A DNA stretch of 64,000 bases from Grimontia marina (lineage in GTDB: Bacteria > Pseudomonadota > Gammaproteobacteria > Enterobacterales > Vibrionaceae), in the NCBI RefSeq assembly GCF_900060185.1, contig NZ_FIZY01000001.1:1-64000 (forward strand), given 5' to 3'. This document shows, one piece after another, positions 46,288-55,020 of this stretch. The notes under the pieces are model-generated. The model did not search any database and was not told the origin of the DNA. It saw only the letters and a program-made list of their open reading frames with translations. Each line of letters starts with the position of its first letter. Position 1 is the stretch's first letter. The translations under genes were made by a program, and so were the position numbers.

Positions 46288-46329
46288 GTGTCTTTTTGTC
46301 TAACTATCTGAATCTTATCAAATTAATAA

Positions 46330-46347
46330 TTGGCACATTATCTGCTT
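46330..46347 (+). promoter_or_regulatory. Sigma-54 promoter of flrB-flrC
   Basis: TTGGCACATTATCTGCT: GG-N10-GC, consensus -24 box, 50 bp before flrB. It fits activation by FlrA (class II). Confidence 0.8.
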
Positions 46348-46393
46348 GGAGCTATCTGGCGTCAGAAAAAAGAGAGCTAAATAGTCGAGCATT

Positions 46394-47440
46394 ATGGAAG
46401 CCAATCATTCTCCTTTGGGAACCGTCGATCAGCAGGTGCTGAGATACAAACAGGTATTAGATGTCATGCCAGCAGGCGTGATATTGCTCGATCCGTTCGG
46501 CCGGGTGGCAGAAGCCAACCCAGAAGCATTTCGTCTGCTTGGCACTCCGCTGACGCAAGAGCGTTGGGTTGATGTGATCAACCGAGCGTTTTCGCCCCGA
46601 GAAGATGACGGTCATGAAGTTTCACTGCGTGACGGACGCAAAGTGAAACTCGGCATTTCCGCTTCTGATTCCGGTCAGCTCATTCTTATTACCGACATGA
46701 CGGAAACCCGCCTTTTGCAATCGCGTGTCAGCGATCTCCAGCGCCTCTCCTCGTTGGGTAAGATGGTTGCTTCACTGGCGCATCAGGTGCGTACGCCACT
46801 TTCCAGTGCTTTACTTTATGCGGCAAACCTCGGTGCGCCAAACCTCAATGAGCCAACCCGTAAACGCTTCCAGATGAAGCTGGTGGACAGGCTTCATGAT
46901 CTTGAAAAGCAGGTCAATGACATGCTGCTGTTTGCTAAAGGCGGTGACAACAAAGTCGTAAACATCTTTTCGCTTGAGCACCTGCTTAATGAATTTGAGC
47001 CCATGGTCGAAGCACTCGTCAGCAGCCAACAGGTCGATTTTGAAATTAACTGCGATGATGAATCCCATCAGTTGCTGGGCAACATGAATGCGCTGGCAAG
47101 TGCGCTGTCGAATCTGGTCGTTAATGCCATTCAGGTTGCTGGTAAAGGCAGCAAAGTTGTCGTCGATGCCCGTGCGATTCATGGACAGCTCTTCCTGTCG
47201 GTGGCTGATAATGGTCCAGGTATCGCCCCAGAACTTCAAAGCAAGATTCTTGAACCCTTTTTCACAACGAGGCAACAAGGCACAGGCCTTGGTCTCGCTG
47301 TTGTTCAAATGGTCTGCCATGCCCACAAAGGCCGGCTGACACTTCAATCTCAACCGGGCCAGGGTGCCTGTTTTACGCTCTGCCTACCACTGGCAGACAA
47401 CTGCGATACCACGCAGGAAGAGGTATCAGGAGAAGCATAA
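46394..47440 (+). CDS. flrB: Flagellar sensor histidine kinase FlrB
   Basis: A 348-aa soluble kinase with no membrane segment. An N-terminal PAS-like domain (about 18-100, GVILLDPFGRVAEANPEAFRLLG) precedes the dimerisation/phosphoacceptor helix with H130 in SLAHQVRTPLSS. The ATPase domain has its N-box (LSNLVVNAIQVA), G1 (VADNGPGI) and G2 (GTGLGLAVVQ). It phosphorylates FlrC. Its TAA stop overlaps the flrC ATG by one base, so the two are translationally coupled. Confidence 0.95.
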   Translation: MEANHSPLGTVDQQVLRYKQVLDVMPAGVILLDPFGRVAEANPEAFRLLGTPLTQERWVDVINRAFSPREDDGHEVSLRDGRKVKLGISASDSGQLILITDMTETRLLQSRVSDLQRLSSLGKMVASLAHQVRTPLSSALLYAANLGAPNLNEPTRKRFQMKLVDRLHDLEKQVNDMLLFAKGGDNKVVNIFSLEHLLNEFEPMVEALVSSQQVDFEINCDDESHQLLGNMNALASALSNLVVNAIQVAGKGSKVVVDARAIHGQLFLSVADNGPGIAPELQSKILEPFFTTRQQGTGLGLAVVQMVCHAHKGRLTLQSQPGQGACFTLCLPLADNCDTTQEEVSGEA

Positions 47441-48846
47441 TGAATCAGAGCAAAGTACTTATCGTTGAAGATGATGAAGGCTTGCGTGAAGCCTTGGTGG
47501 ATACCCTCGCGCTTGCAGGTTACCAGTGGCTCGAAGCAAACAGTGCCGAGCAGGCTTTGTTACTGCTGAAAAATGAAACGGTCGACATCGTGGTCTCTGA
47601 TGTACAGATGGCGGGCATGGATGGTCTGGGGCTGTTGAGAAACCTCAAACTGAATTATCCCAACCTGCCCGTGCTTTTGATGACAGCCTACGCCAACATT
47701 CAGGATGCAGTAGCTGCCATGAAAGAGGGCGCTATCGACTACATGGCAAAGCCGTTTGCGCCGGAAGTGCTGCTAAACATGGTGAGCCGCTATGCGCCAG
47801 TGAAAGCGGATAACAGTGACGCAGTCGTTGCTGACCCGAAAAGCCAGGCGTTGATTGCATTGGCGGATCGTGTTGCCAAAACTGATGCTAACGTGATGAT
47901 TCTTGGTCCGAGTGGTTCAGGTAAAGAAGTGATGGCACGTCATATTCACCGCCATTCACTGCGTATGGAAGGTCCTTTCGTTGCTATTAACTGTGCGGCG
48001 ATTCCAGAAAACATGCTGGAAGCGACCCTGTTTGGCTATGAAAAAGGTGCCTTTACCGGTGCGGTCCAGGCGTGTCCTGGTAAATTTGAACAGGCACAGG
48101 GCGGCACCATTTTGCTTGATGAAATCAGTGAGATGGACTTAGCGCTTCAAGCTAAATTACTTCGTGTGCTTCAGGAACGTGAAGTTGAGCGCCTGGGTAG
48201 TCGGAAGAGCATCAAGCTTGATGTACGTGTGCTGGCAACCAGTAACCGCGATCTGCGCCAATATGTAGAAGAAGGTAACTTCCGTGAAGACCTTTACTAC
48301 CGACTGAATGTTTTTCCAATCTCCTGGCTGCCTTTGTGTGAACGTGTTGGAGACATTATCCCTCTGGCAGAACACCTTCTTAAACGCCATTGCTGCAAGC
48401 TGGGTCAAGCGGTGCCGCAACTGACCCAGGAGGCTGCCGAAAAACTGACACAGTATCGCTGGCCAGGGAATGTGCGCGAACTGGACAACGTGATGCAGCG
48501 TGGGCTGATCCTTTGCCATCAGGGTATTATTGAAGCCGGCGATATCTTACTTGAAGGAGTGGACTGGAAAGATGCGGGCAGCCTACAAAATCTGGTGTCC
48601 TCCAACGAAATCGTTACGCCGATTATCCAGCCACAGGCTATACCGAGTCGCACTGAGTCCATCGTGGCTTCGGCGGACAGCCTTGGCAGTGAGCTTCGCG
48701 ATCAGGAGTTTGCCATCATCTTGGAAACAATACGCGCCTGTGAGGGCCGTCGTAAGGATGTAGCTGAACGCTTGGGTATCAGCCCACGAACCCTTCGTTA
48801 TAAGCTCGCCAAAATGCGTGATGCGGGCATCGATATTCCTCAATGA
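47440..48846 (+). CDS. flrC: Flagellar response regulator FlrC (sigma-54 activator)
   Basis: A 468-aa class III gene activator. The receiver domain carries phosphoacceptor D54 (VVSDVQMAGMDG). The AAA+ domain has Walker A GPSGSGKE, GAFTGA and LLDEISEM. The C-terminal Fis-type helix-turn-helix includes VAERLGISPRTLRYKLAKM. When phosphorylated by FlrB it should drive the sigma-54 promoters found along this window. Confidence 0.96.
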   Translation: MNQSKVLIVEDDEGLREALVDTLALAGYQWLEANSAEQALLLLKNETVDIVVSDVQMAGMDGLGLLRNLKLNYPNLPVLLMTAYANIQDAVAAMKEGAIDYMAKPFAPEVLLNMVSRYAPVKADNSDAVVADPKSQALIALADRVAKTDANVMILGPSGSGKEVMARHIHRHSLRMEGPFVAINCAAIPENMLEATLFGYEKGAFTGAVQACPGKFEQAQGGTILLDEISEMDLALQAKLLRVLQEREVERLGSRKSIKLDVRVLATSNRDLRQYVEEGNFREDLYYRLNVFPISWLPLCERVGDIIPLAEHLLKRHCCKLGQAVPQLTQEAAEKLTQYRWPGNVRELDNVMQRGLILCHQGIIEAGDILLEGVDWKDAGSLQNLVSSNEIVTPIIQPQAIPSRTESIVASADSLGSELRDQEFAIILETIRACEGRRKDVAERLGISPRTLRYKLAKMRDAGIDIPQ

Positions 48847-48882
48847 AGCGGTGCTTTTTGTTGAGTAAGTACGTTATTGGGA

Positions 48883-48900
48883 TTGGCTTGATAATTGCAT
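48883..48900 (+). promoter_or_regulatory. Sigma-54 promoter of the fliE operon
   Basis: TTGGCTTGATAATTGCAT: GG-N10-GC, 75 bp before the fliE ATG. Confidence 0.78.
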
Positions 48901-48972
48901 GAAAGCTAATCAGAACGCCCCTAAAGCCCGAAAAGACGGGAATTGCCAAAGTTTTGACAGTGAGGAAGACCT

Positions 48973-49284
48973 ATGAAAATTAACCCGATGCAACATGAGA
49001 TGCAGACCATGGCATTGGAAGCGCAGAACACGTCTCGTGCTGCGACTGGTCAACAGGTCTCCCAAGATTTTGGCGAACTTTTATCTGGTGCTATCAATAC
49101 AGTGAATGGGATCCAAAAGACCTCCAATGAAATGGCGACACGCTTTGACCAAGGCGACCGCAGCGTGAGCCTGTCTGACGTAATGATTGCACGTAACAAA
49201 TCCAGCGTGGCATTCGAAGCGACGGTCCAGACCCGCAATAAGCTGGTCGAAGCATATAAAGAACTGATGAACATGCCTGTTTAA
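48973..49284 (+). CDS. fliE: Flagellar hook-basal body protein FliE
   Basis: A 103-aa adaptor joining the MS ring and rod. The C-terminal pattern DVMIARNKSSVAFEATVQTRNKLVEAYKELMNMPV is the FliE hallmark. It is the first gene of fliEFGHIJ and is followed by fliF after 15 bp. Confidence 0.95.
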   Translation: MKINPMQHEMQTMALEAQNTSRAATGQQVSQDFGELLSGAINTVNGIQKTSNEMATRFDQGDRSVSLSDVMIARNKSSVAFEATVQTRNKLVEAYKELMNMPV

Positions 49285-49299
49285 TTTAGGATCTAACCT

Positions 49300-51057
49300 G
49301 TGGCGGAAGATAACAACACACAACTTGCCCTCAACGATGGTGCTGCGGCATTGCCCGCCACCACAGATGGCGGATCATCGTTTGCTGATCCGGATATGAT
49401 GGAGCGTGATGTCACACCAACCGGTCCTTTGGGTGGGGTAGATATCGCGCGCCAATTGATCCTTGTTGCTGCCGTCGCGATTTGTATTTCTCTTGTTGTG
49501 TTGCTGTTTTTGTGGGTTCAGGAACCTGAAATGCGCCCACTGGGGACTTACGAAACCGAAGAACTGATACCGGTTCTCGACCACCTCGACCAACAGAAAA
49601 TTGATTATAAGCTGGAAGGCAACACGATTCGTGTGCCAGCCAAGGACTATTCCACGATTAAATTAAACTTGAGCCGTGCCGGCCTGAATTCAGCATCTGA
49701 AGAAGGTGATGACATTCTGATGCAGGACATGGGCTTTGGTGTGTCCCAGCAACTGGAGCGAGAACGTCTCAAACTGAGCCGCGAACGTCAGCTTGCTGCA
49801 GCGATTGAAAAAATCCGCGCTGTCAGCAAAGCCCGCGTACTGCTGGCTATGCCAAAACAAAGCGTGTTTGTTCGCCATAACCAGGAAGCCTCCGCGACGG
49901 TTTTCCTTACCGTTCGCGGTAGCACGCAGCTAGGCCAGGAAGAAGTTGACTCCATTGTTGATATGGTGGCATCTGCGGTACCAAGCCTCAAGCCATCCCG
50001 TGTGACAGTGACAGACCAACACGGACGTCTGCTGAGCTCGGGCAGCCAGGACCCAATGGCCTCCCAGCGTCGTAAGGAATATGAGCTGGAGCGTAAACAA
50101 GAGCAATCACTGCGCGAGAAAATTGACGCGATTCTGATCCCTGTACTGGGGCTGGGTAACTACACCTCTCAGGTCGATGTCACCATGGATTTCAGTGCGA
50201 TTGAGGAAACCCGTAAGCGTTTCGACCCTGCAACCTCTTCAACGCGAAGCGAATACACCCGCGAGAATTACAACAACACCGACTACGTAGCTGGTGTTCC
50301 TGGCGCACTCAGTAATCAGCCACCTGTTGATTCCGCCATTCCTCAGGATGTGCAGGATCTAAAAAATGGCGGTGCTGGCGATAAAGGCTCATTGAGCCGC
50401 GAAGCGACCCGGAACTATGAATTAGATACCACCATCAGCCATCGTCGTGGTCAGACTGGTACCATTGCCCGTCAAACCGTGTCCGTTGCGGTGGACTACA
50501 TGACGTCAACGAACCCGGAAAGCGGTGAAATAACCCGCACACCAGTGGGTGATGCAGAGCTTGAGAAAATTCGCCGTCTTCTTGTTGGTGGTGTGGGTTA
50601 CGCTGAAAACCGTGGGGATATTCTGGAAGTCATTTCTGTTCCGTTTGTTACGCCGGAAGAAGTGGCGCTGGGTGAAGTGCCTATTTGGGAACACGAGAAT
50701 TTCAACGATTGGGTGCGCTGGCTGGCCGCTTCACTGGTTGTCATCGTGGTGGTACTGGTCTTGATTCGCCCAGCAATGTCCAAACTTATTAATCCAGCGA
50801 AAGACGACGACGGTACACTGGGACCGAATGGCGAGATGCTTGGTCCCGATGGCCTGCCTCTCAGCCCGGATGATGATATCGGCCTGATCGGCGCAGATCT
50901 GGATGGTTCGAGTAGCTTTGGTATGAGCTCATCAAACCTCAACCTGCCTGATCTCCATAAAGATGAAGACCTGCTCAAAGCAGTCAGGGCTCTTGTTGCA
51001 AATGAACCTGATCTTGCTGCTCAGGTAGTGAAAAGTTGGTTAAGTAACGATGGCTAA
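49300..51057 (+). CDS. fliF: Flagellar MS-ring protein FliF
   Basis: A 585-aa inner-membrane ring protein with two membrane segments (about 53-73 and 468-488). The periplasmic ring-building motifs include LDQQKIDYKLEGNTIRVP and VSKARVLLAMPKQSVFVRHNQ. The C-terminal tail (DLLKAVRALVANEPDLAAQVVKSWL) binds FliG. A Gly/Asp/Pro-rich spacer (PNGEMLGPDGLPLSPDDD) precedes the tail. The start is GTG at 49300. It overlaps fliG by 8 bp, indicating coupled translation. Confidence 0.96.
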   Translation: MAEDNNTQLALNDGAAALPATTDGGSSFADPDMMERDVTPTGPLGGVDIARQLILVAAVAICISLVVLLFLWVQEPEMRPLGTYETEELIPVLDHLDQQKIDYKLEGNTIRVPAKDYSTIKLNLSRAGLNSASEEGDDILMQDMGFGVSQQLERERLKLSRERQLAAAIEKIRAVSKARVLLAMPKQSVFVRHNQEASATVFLTVRGSTQLGQEEVDSIVDMVASAVPSLKPSRVTVTDQHGRLLSSGSQDPMASQRRKEYELERKQEQSLREKIDAILIPVLGLGNYTSQVDVTMDFSAIEETRKRFDPATSSTRSEYTRENYNNTDYVAGVPGALSNQPPVDSAIPQDVQDLKNGGAGDKGSLSREATRNYELDTTISHRRGQTGTIARQTVSVAVDYMTSTNPESGEITRTPVGDAELEKIRRLLVGGVGYAENRGDILEVISVPFVTPEEVALGEVPIWEHENFNDWVRWLAASLVVIVVVLVLIRPAMSKLINPAKDDDGTLGPNGEMLGPDGLPLSPDDDIGLIGADLDGSSSFGMSSSNLNLPDLHKDEDLLKAVRALVANEPDLAAQVVKSWLSNDG

Positions 51058-52090
51058 AGAAGATAAAGATGGCGCTGTGAGTAACTTTGATATTTCTCAG
51101 CTATCAGGTATGGAAAAGGCCTCCATTCTGCTGCTTAGTCTAACTGAGCAGGATGCGGCGAGTATCATCCGTCACTTAGAGCCGAAGCAGGTTCAGAAAG
51201 TGGGTGGTGCCATGACCCAGCTGACAGACCTAAATCCAGACAAAGTGAACGCGGTACACCGAGCATTCTTAGAAGAAATCCAAGGCTATACCGCCATTGG
51301 GTTGGGTAGTGAAGACTTCGTACGTAATGCGCTGATTGCAGCTTTGGGTGAAGACAAGGCTAACAATCTGGTTGACCAGATTGTACTGGGCAGCGGCTCT
51401 AAAGGTCTGGATTCTCTAAAATGGATGGATCCCCGTCAGGTGGCCTCCATCATCATCAACGAACACCCGCAGATACAAACCATCGTGCTTTCATATCTGG
51501 AACCGGAACAATCAGCTGTTATTCTGGCGCAGTTTGCAGAACGTGATGCCCTTGACCTAGTGATGCGTATTGCCAACCTGGAAGAAGTTCAGCCAGCTGC
51601 ACTGCATGAGCTGAATGAAATCATGGAGAAACAATTCGCAGGCCAAGCCGGCGCGCAAGCAGCCAAGATCGGCGGCTTGAAAGCGGCTGCAGATATCATG
51701 AACTATATGGATAACTCGCTTGAGTCGGCACTGATGGAACAAATCGGTCAAACCGACGAAGAGATGGCATCACAAATTCAGGATCTCATGTTCGTCTTCG
51801 ACAATTTGGCCGATGTGGACGATCGTGGTATTCAAGCCATTCTCAAAGACGTACCTCAGGAAGCGCTGCTCAAAGCGCTTAAAGGTGCGGAGGAAGGTCT
51901 TCGCGACAAGATCCTTGGCAACATGTCGAAACGTGCGGCAGAAATGCTGCAGGACGACCTCGAAACCATGGGCCCAATTCGTGTGGCAGATGTCGAAGCG
52001 GCTCAGAAAGAAATTCTTTCCGTTGCCCGCAAGTTGGCTGATTCTGGCGAAATTATGCTGAGCAGCGGTGGTGCGGACGAATTCCTGTAA
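51050..52090 (+). CDS. fliG: Flagellar motor switch protein FliG
   Basis: A 346-aa rotor protein that contacts the stator and sets the direction of rotation. FliG motifs: LSGMEKASILLLSLTEQDAA, the EHPQIQTIVLSYLEP segment of the middle domain, and the C-terminal torque helix with KALKGAEEGLRDKILGNMSKRAAEMLQDDLE, which holds the charged residues that meet the stator. It overlaps the end of fliF. Confidence 0.97.
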   Translation: MAKEDKDGAVSNFDISQLSGMEKASILLLSLTEQDAASIIRHLEPKQVQKVGGAMTQLTDLNPDKVNAVHRAFLEEIQGYTAIGLGSEDFVRNALIAALGEDKANNLVDQIVLGSGSKGLDSLKWMDPRQVASIIINEHPQIQTIVLSYLEPEQSAVILAQFAERDALDLVMRIANLEEVQPAALHELNEIMEKQFAGQAGAQAAKIGGLKAAADIMNYMDNSLESALMEQIGQTDEEMASQIQDLMFVFDNLADVDDRGIQAILKDVPQEALLKALKGAEEGLRDKILGNMSKRAAEMLQDDLETMGPIRVADVEAAQKEILSVARKLADSGEIMLSSGGADEFL

Positions 52091-52148
52091 TTATGCACCT
52101 TTTTCAATATCAAAAATGCTTTAATAAAGAGTTTTATAAGGTAACAAC

Positions 52149-53174
52149 ATGAGCTTAGAACGTCGTCGCGGATATATTCGTGCAAACGAGCAGCCAGAGG
52201 GCGTTCTGGAGCGTTGGGATATTCCAAATTACGACCCGTCCAACGCGCCTCCGCGTGATACGGCGATGAACTACGATCCAGGTTGGGAACCTGCGGAACT
52301 GGCTGAAGAAGATCAGGAACCGGAACTTGACCTTTCCATGCTGACCGCAGAATCGTTGGAGCAAATCCGCCAGTCTGCTGTTGAAGAGGGCATGGCTGAA
52401 GGCCGCGAAGCGGGTTTCACTGAAGGTAAAGAAGCGGGCTTCGGAGAAGGCAAAACAGAAGGTTTCGAAGCCGGCAAAGAAGAAGGCTACCAGCAGGCAA
52501 TGGATGACGGTCAGCAGTTGATTGAAAATCGCTGCCACCACCTTGATGCGATTCTCACTAAGCTTGCCTTCCCGTTAGAGCAGGTTGATCACCAGGTTCA
52601 AAACCAAGTCGTTGAATTGGTGTTACACCTGTCTAAAGCGGTGATTCAGACCGAAGTTCAGACTAACCCTCAGGTGATTTTAAATACCCTGCGTGAAGCC
52701 GTGAACGCACTGCCAATGAATGGTCGTCAAATTACTATTTATCTCCATCCCGAAGATTTGGATGTGGTGACAACCGCCCATAGAGTGGAATCGCTGCGGG
52801 ATCGCGAATGGCGTTTGATTGCTGAGCCAGCCATCAATCGAGGCGATATCCAGGTCGCTTGCGGTGATTCTGTGGTGGATTACCGGATGGAAGATCGCAT
52901 TCGTGAAATGCTGACCCGTTTTGCCGGGCAGAATATGCCTAAAGAGCCTGAGCCATCAGCTGATGGGCTCGGGGCGGACGTGCTTCAGGGCGCAGACAAG
53001 TTGGTGACGGGCGATATTCCCGAGCAAGGAGAAGATGTCACTGTCGCTCAACAAGAGCAAGATTTAAATCCTGCTAATTCCGGCGACGAACCAGTGCTTG
53101 ATATGGAACCTACTTCTGAAGAAATCCATGATGCAGAGGTTCTGGCGGGAGATGATGATGGTCAGCCTGTCTGA
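52149..53174 (+). CDS. fliH: Flagellar export ATPase regulator FliH
   Basis: A 341-aa stalk-like protein that anchors the FliI ATPase. A run of GxxxG-type repeats (about 78-120: [19 protein letters not shown] and on) is the family trademark. The C-terminal FliH domain includes [16 protein letters not shown] and [27 protein letters not shown]. An acidic, low-complexity tail of about 75 residues extends the C-terminus. It overlaps fliI by 17 bp. Confidence 0.93.
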   Translation: MSLERRRGYIRANEQPEGVLERWDIPNYDPSNAPPRDTAMNYDPGWEPAELAEEDQEPELDLSMLTAESLEQIRQSAVEEGMAEGREAGFTEGKEAGFGEGKTEGFEAGKEEGYQQAMDDGQQLIENRCHHLDAILTKLAFPLEQVDHQVQNQVVELVLHLSKAVIQTEVQTNPQVILNTLREAVNALPMNGRQITIYLHPEDLDVVTTAHRVESLRDREWRLIAEPAINRGDIQVACGDSVVDYRMEDRIREMLTRFAGQNMPKEPEPSADGLGADVLQGADKLVTGDIPEQGEDVTVAQQEQDLNPANSGDEPVLDMEPTSEEIHDAEVLAGDDDGQPV

Positions 53175-54474
53175 AAGACTTGCAGCACTTAAAACCGACA
53201 GTTTATCCACGCGTCCGGTTGCCTCTGGCAAACTGGTGCGTGTGGTTGGTTTAACGTTAGAAGCTATCGGTTGCCGCGCACCTATTGGTAGCCTTTGCAA
53301 AGTCGAAACCCTCAATGGAACCATCGAAGCCGAAGTGGTCGGTTTTGCCGGTGAAACCCTTTATTTAATGCCAAGCGAGCAAATTTCCGGTGTGCTCCCA
53401 GGCGCGCGCGTGACACCAATGGTTGGCGAACAGGGCATTCCTGTGGGTCATGAATTGCTTGGCCGCGTGATTGATGGTGTCGGTAATCCGCTGGATGGAT
53501 TAGGTGATATCTTTACCGGACAAACCGCTCCTTTCACCCCTACAGCTATCAACCCGTTGGCAAGAAAACCTATTGATACGCCACTGGATGTGGGTATTAA
53601 AGCCATCAATGGTTTGCTGACAGTCGGTAAAGGTCAGCGTATTGGTCTTTTTGCTGGCTCTGGTGTGGGTAAATCCGTGACGCTGGGTATGATGACCCGA
53701 GGCACGACAGCACAGGTGGTTGTTGTGGGGCTGATTGGTGAACGTGGCCGCGAAGTCAAAGAGTTCATTGACGAGATCCTTGGCAAAGAAGGACGCGAGC
53801 GCTCAGTTGTCATAGCAGCTCCTGCAGATGCGTCACCTCTGATGCGTTTGAAAGGCTGTCAAACCGCACTGACTATCGCAGAATTCTTTCGTGATCAGGG
53901 TTTGGATGTGCTGCTTTTGATGGACTCCCTGACCCGTTTTGCCCAGGCACAGCGTGAAATTGCCTTGTCGGTCGGTGAGCCTCCAGCCACCAAAGGCTAT
54001 CCACCTTCGGTGTTTGCTAAATTGCCAGCACTCGTAGAACGTGCGGGTAACGGTAACGAAGGTCAGGGCTCTATCACGGCGTTTTTTACTGTGTTGACCG
54101 AAGGTGATGACCTGCAGGATCCCATTTCGGATGCTGCACGTGCGATCCTTGATGGTCACATCGTGCTTTCCCGAGAAATGGCAGATGCAGGGCATTACCC
54201 AGCCATTGATGTAGAACGCTCGGTGAGCCGTGTGATGCCAAACATAGTGAATGATGAACATATGCTGATGGCACGCGCCGTGCGGCAAGTGCTGTCCGTC
54301 TGCCGTAAAAATCAGGATTTGGTTTCTATCGGCGCTTATAAGCCGGGAACCGATCAGGCTATCGATCAGGCGTTCACCCTTAAACCACGTTTGTATATGT
54401 ACCTGCAGCAGGGCATGAAAGATGTGGTGCCGTATGACATGTGCGTCAACATGCTACGGTCTACACTTCAATAG
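53158..54474 (+). CDS. fliI: Flagellum-specific ATP synthase FliI
   Basis: A 438-aa hexameric ATPase of the flagellar type III export apparatus. Walker A is [13 protein letters not shown]; the following landmarks are [14 protein letters not shown] and the Walker B region [20 protein letters not shown]. Three ATGs in a row occur at 53152, 53155 and 53158; GGGAG at 53147-53151 spaces best with the third, giving [12 protein letters not shown]. The frame is open 20 codons further up inside fliH. Confidence 0.96.
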   Translation: MVSLSERLAALKTDSLSTRPVASGKLVRVVGLTLEAIGCRAPIGSLCKVETLNGTIEAEVVGFAGETLYLMPSEQISGVLPGARVTPMVGEQGIPVGHELLGRVIDGVGNPLDGLGDIFTGQTAPFTPTAINPLARKPIDTPLDVGIKAINGLLTVGKGQRIGLFAGSGVGKSVTLGMMTRGTTAQVVVVGLIGERGREVKEFIDEILGKEGRERSVVIAAPADASPLMRLKGCQTALTIAEFFRDQGLDVLLLMDSLTRFAQAQREIALSVGEPPATKGYPPSVFAKLPALVERAGNGNEGQGSITAFFTVLTEGDDLQDPISDAARAILDGHIVLSREMADAGHYPAIDVERSVSRVMPNIVNDEHMLMARAVRQVLSVCRKNQDLVSIGAYKPGTDQAIDQAFTLKPRLYMYLQQGMKDVVPYDMCVNMLRSTLQ

Positions 54475-54481
54475 GTAATCC

Positions 54482-54928
54482 ATGTCAGAAGCGGCGATGA
54501 ACCTTCTTATCGACCAAGCCAAAGAGCAGGAGCATCATGCTCATTTGACGCTGGTGGCTGCTCAGCAGGAGTTGCAAAGCTACTATGTTCAGGTGGAGCA
54601 GATTGAGCGCTACCGTCTGGACTATTTTCGTCAAATGTCTGAACGTGGGCAGGCAGGCCTAAGTGCCAGCAGCTATGGTCACCTTAACCGCTTTATCGTC
54701 CAACTGGATGAAACACTGGCAAAACAGCGCCAGGCGGCAATGGATTTTGAAGACAATGTAGAGCAGTGCCGCGAACATTGGCAGCATTGCCGTCAAAAAA
54801 CCAAGTCTTTGGAATGGCTGGTGGAAAAGCGCCAAAAGGAAGCAAAAATGCGGGCTGAACGTCTGGAGCAAAAACAGATGGATGAGTTCGCCACCCTCAT
54901 ATACACCCGTCAGAAATCCTCGTTCTAA
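54482..54928 (+). CDS. fliJ: Flagellar export chaperone FliJ
   Basis: A 148-aa long coiled-coil protein (LRLTLVAAQQELQSYYVQVEQIERYRLDYFRQMSERG-like pattern; here HLTLVAAQQELQSYYVQVEQ). The C-terminal half is charged (KSLEWLVEKRQKEAKMRAERLEQKQMDEFA). FliJ acts with FliI and FliH in substrate delivery. It is the last gene of fliEFGHIJ; a sigma-54 promoter follows it directly. Confidence 0.93.
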   Translation: MSEAAMNLLIDQAKEQEHHAHLTLVAAQQELQSYYVQVEQIERYRLDYFRQMSERGQAGLSASSYGHLNRFIVQLDETLAKQRQAAMDFEDNVEQCREHWQHCRQKTKSLEWLVEKRQKEAKMRAERLEQKQMDEFATLIYTRQKSSF

Positions 54929-54932
54929 TATT

Positions 54933-54950
54933 TTGGCCTGATAATTGCTT
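54933..54950 (+). promoter_or_regulatory. Sigma-54 promoter of the fliK operon
   Basis: TTGGCCTGATAATTGCTT: GG-N10-GC, 74 bp before fliK and only 5 bp after the fliJ stop. It resembles the fliE box (GATAATTGC shared). Confidence 0.75.
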
Positions 54951-55020
54951 TTAACTTTCTAATACGTTGCCGGACAAGGTTTCCGGCGCCAAACGATAAA
55001 GAATCTGAAGCGGGATAATT

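Noticed and set aside
53098-53157. Longer start for fliI inside fliH
   Set aside because: GGGAG at 53147-53151 fits the ATG at 53158, and the extra 20 codons do not look like a FliI N-terminus.
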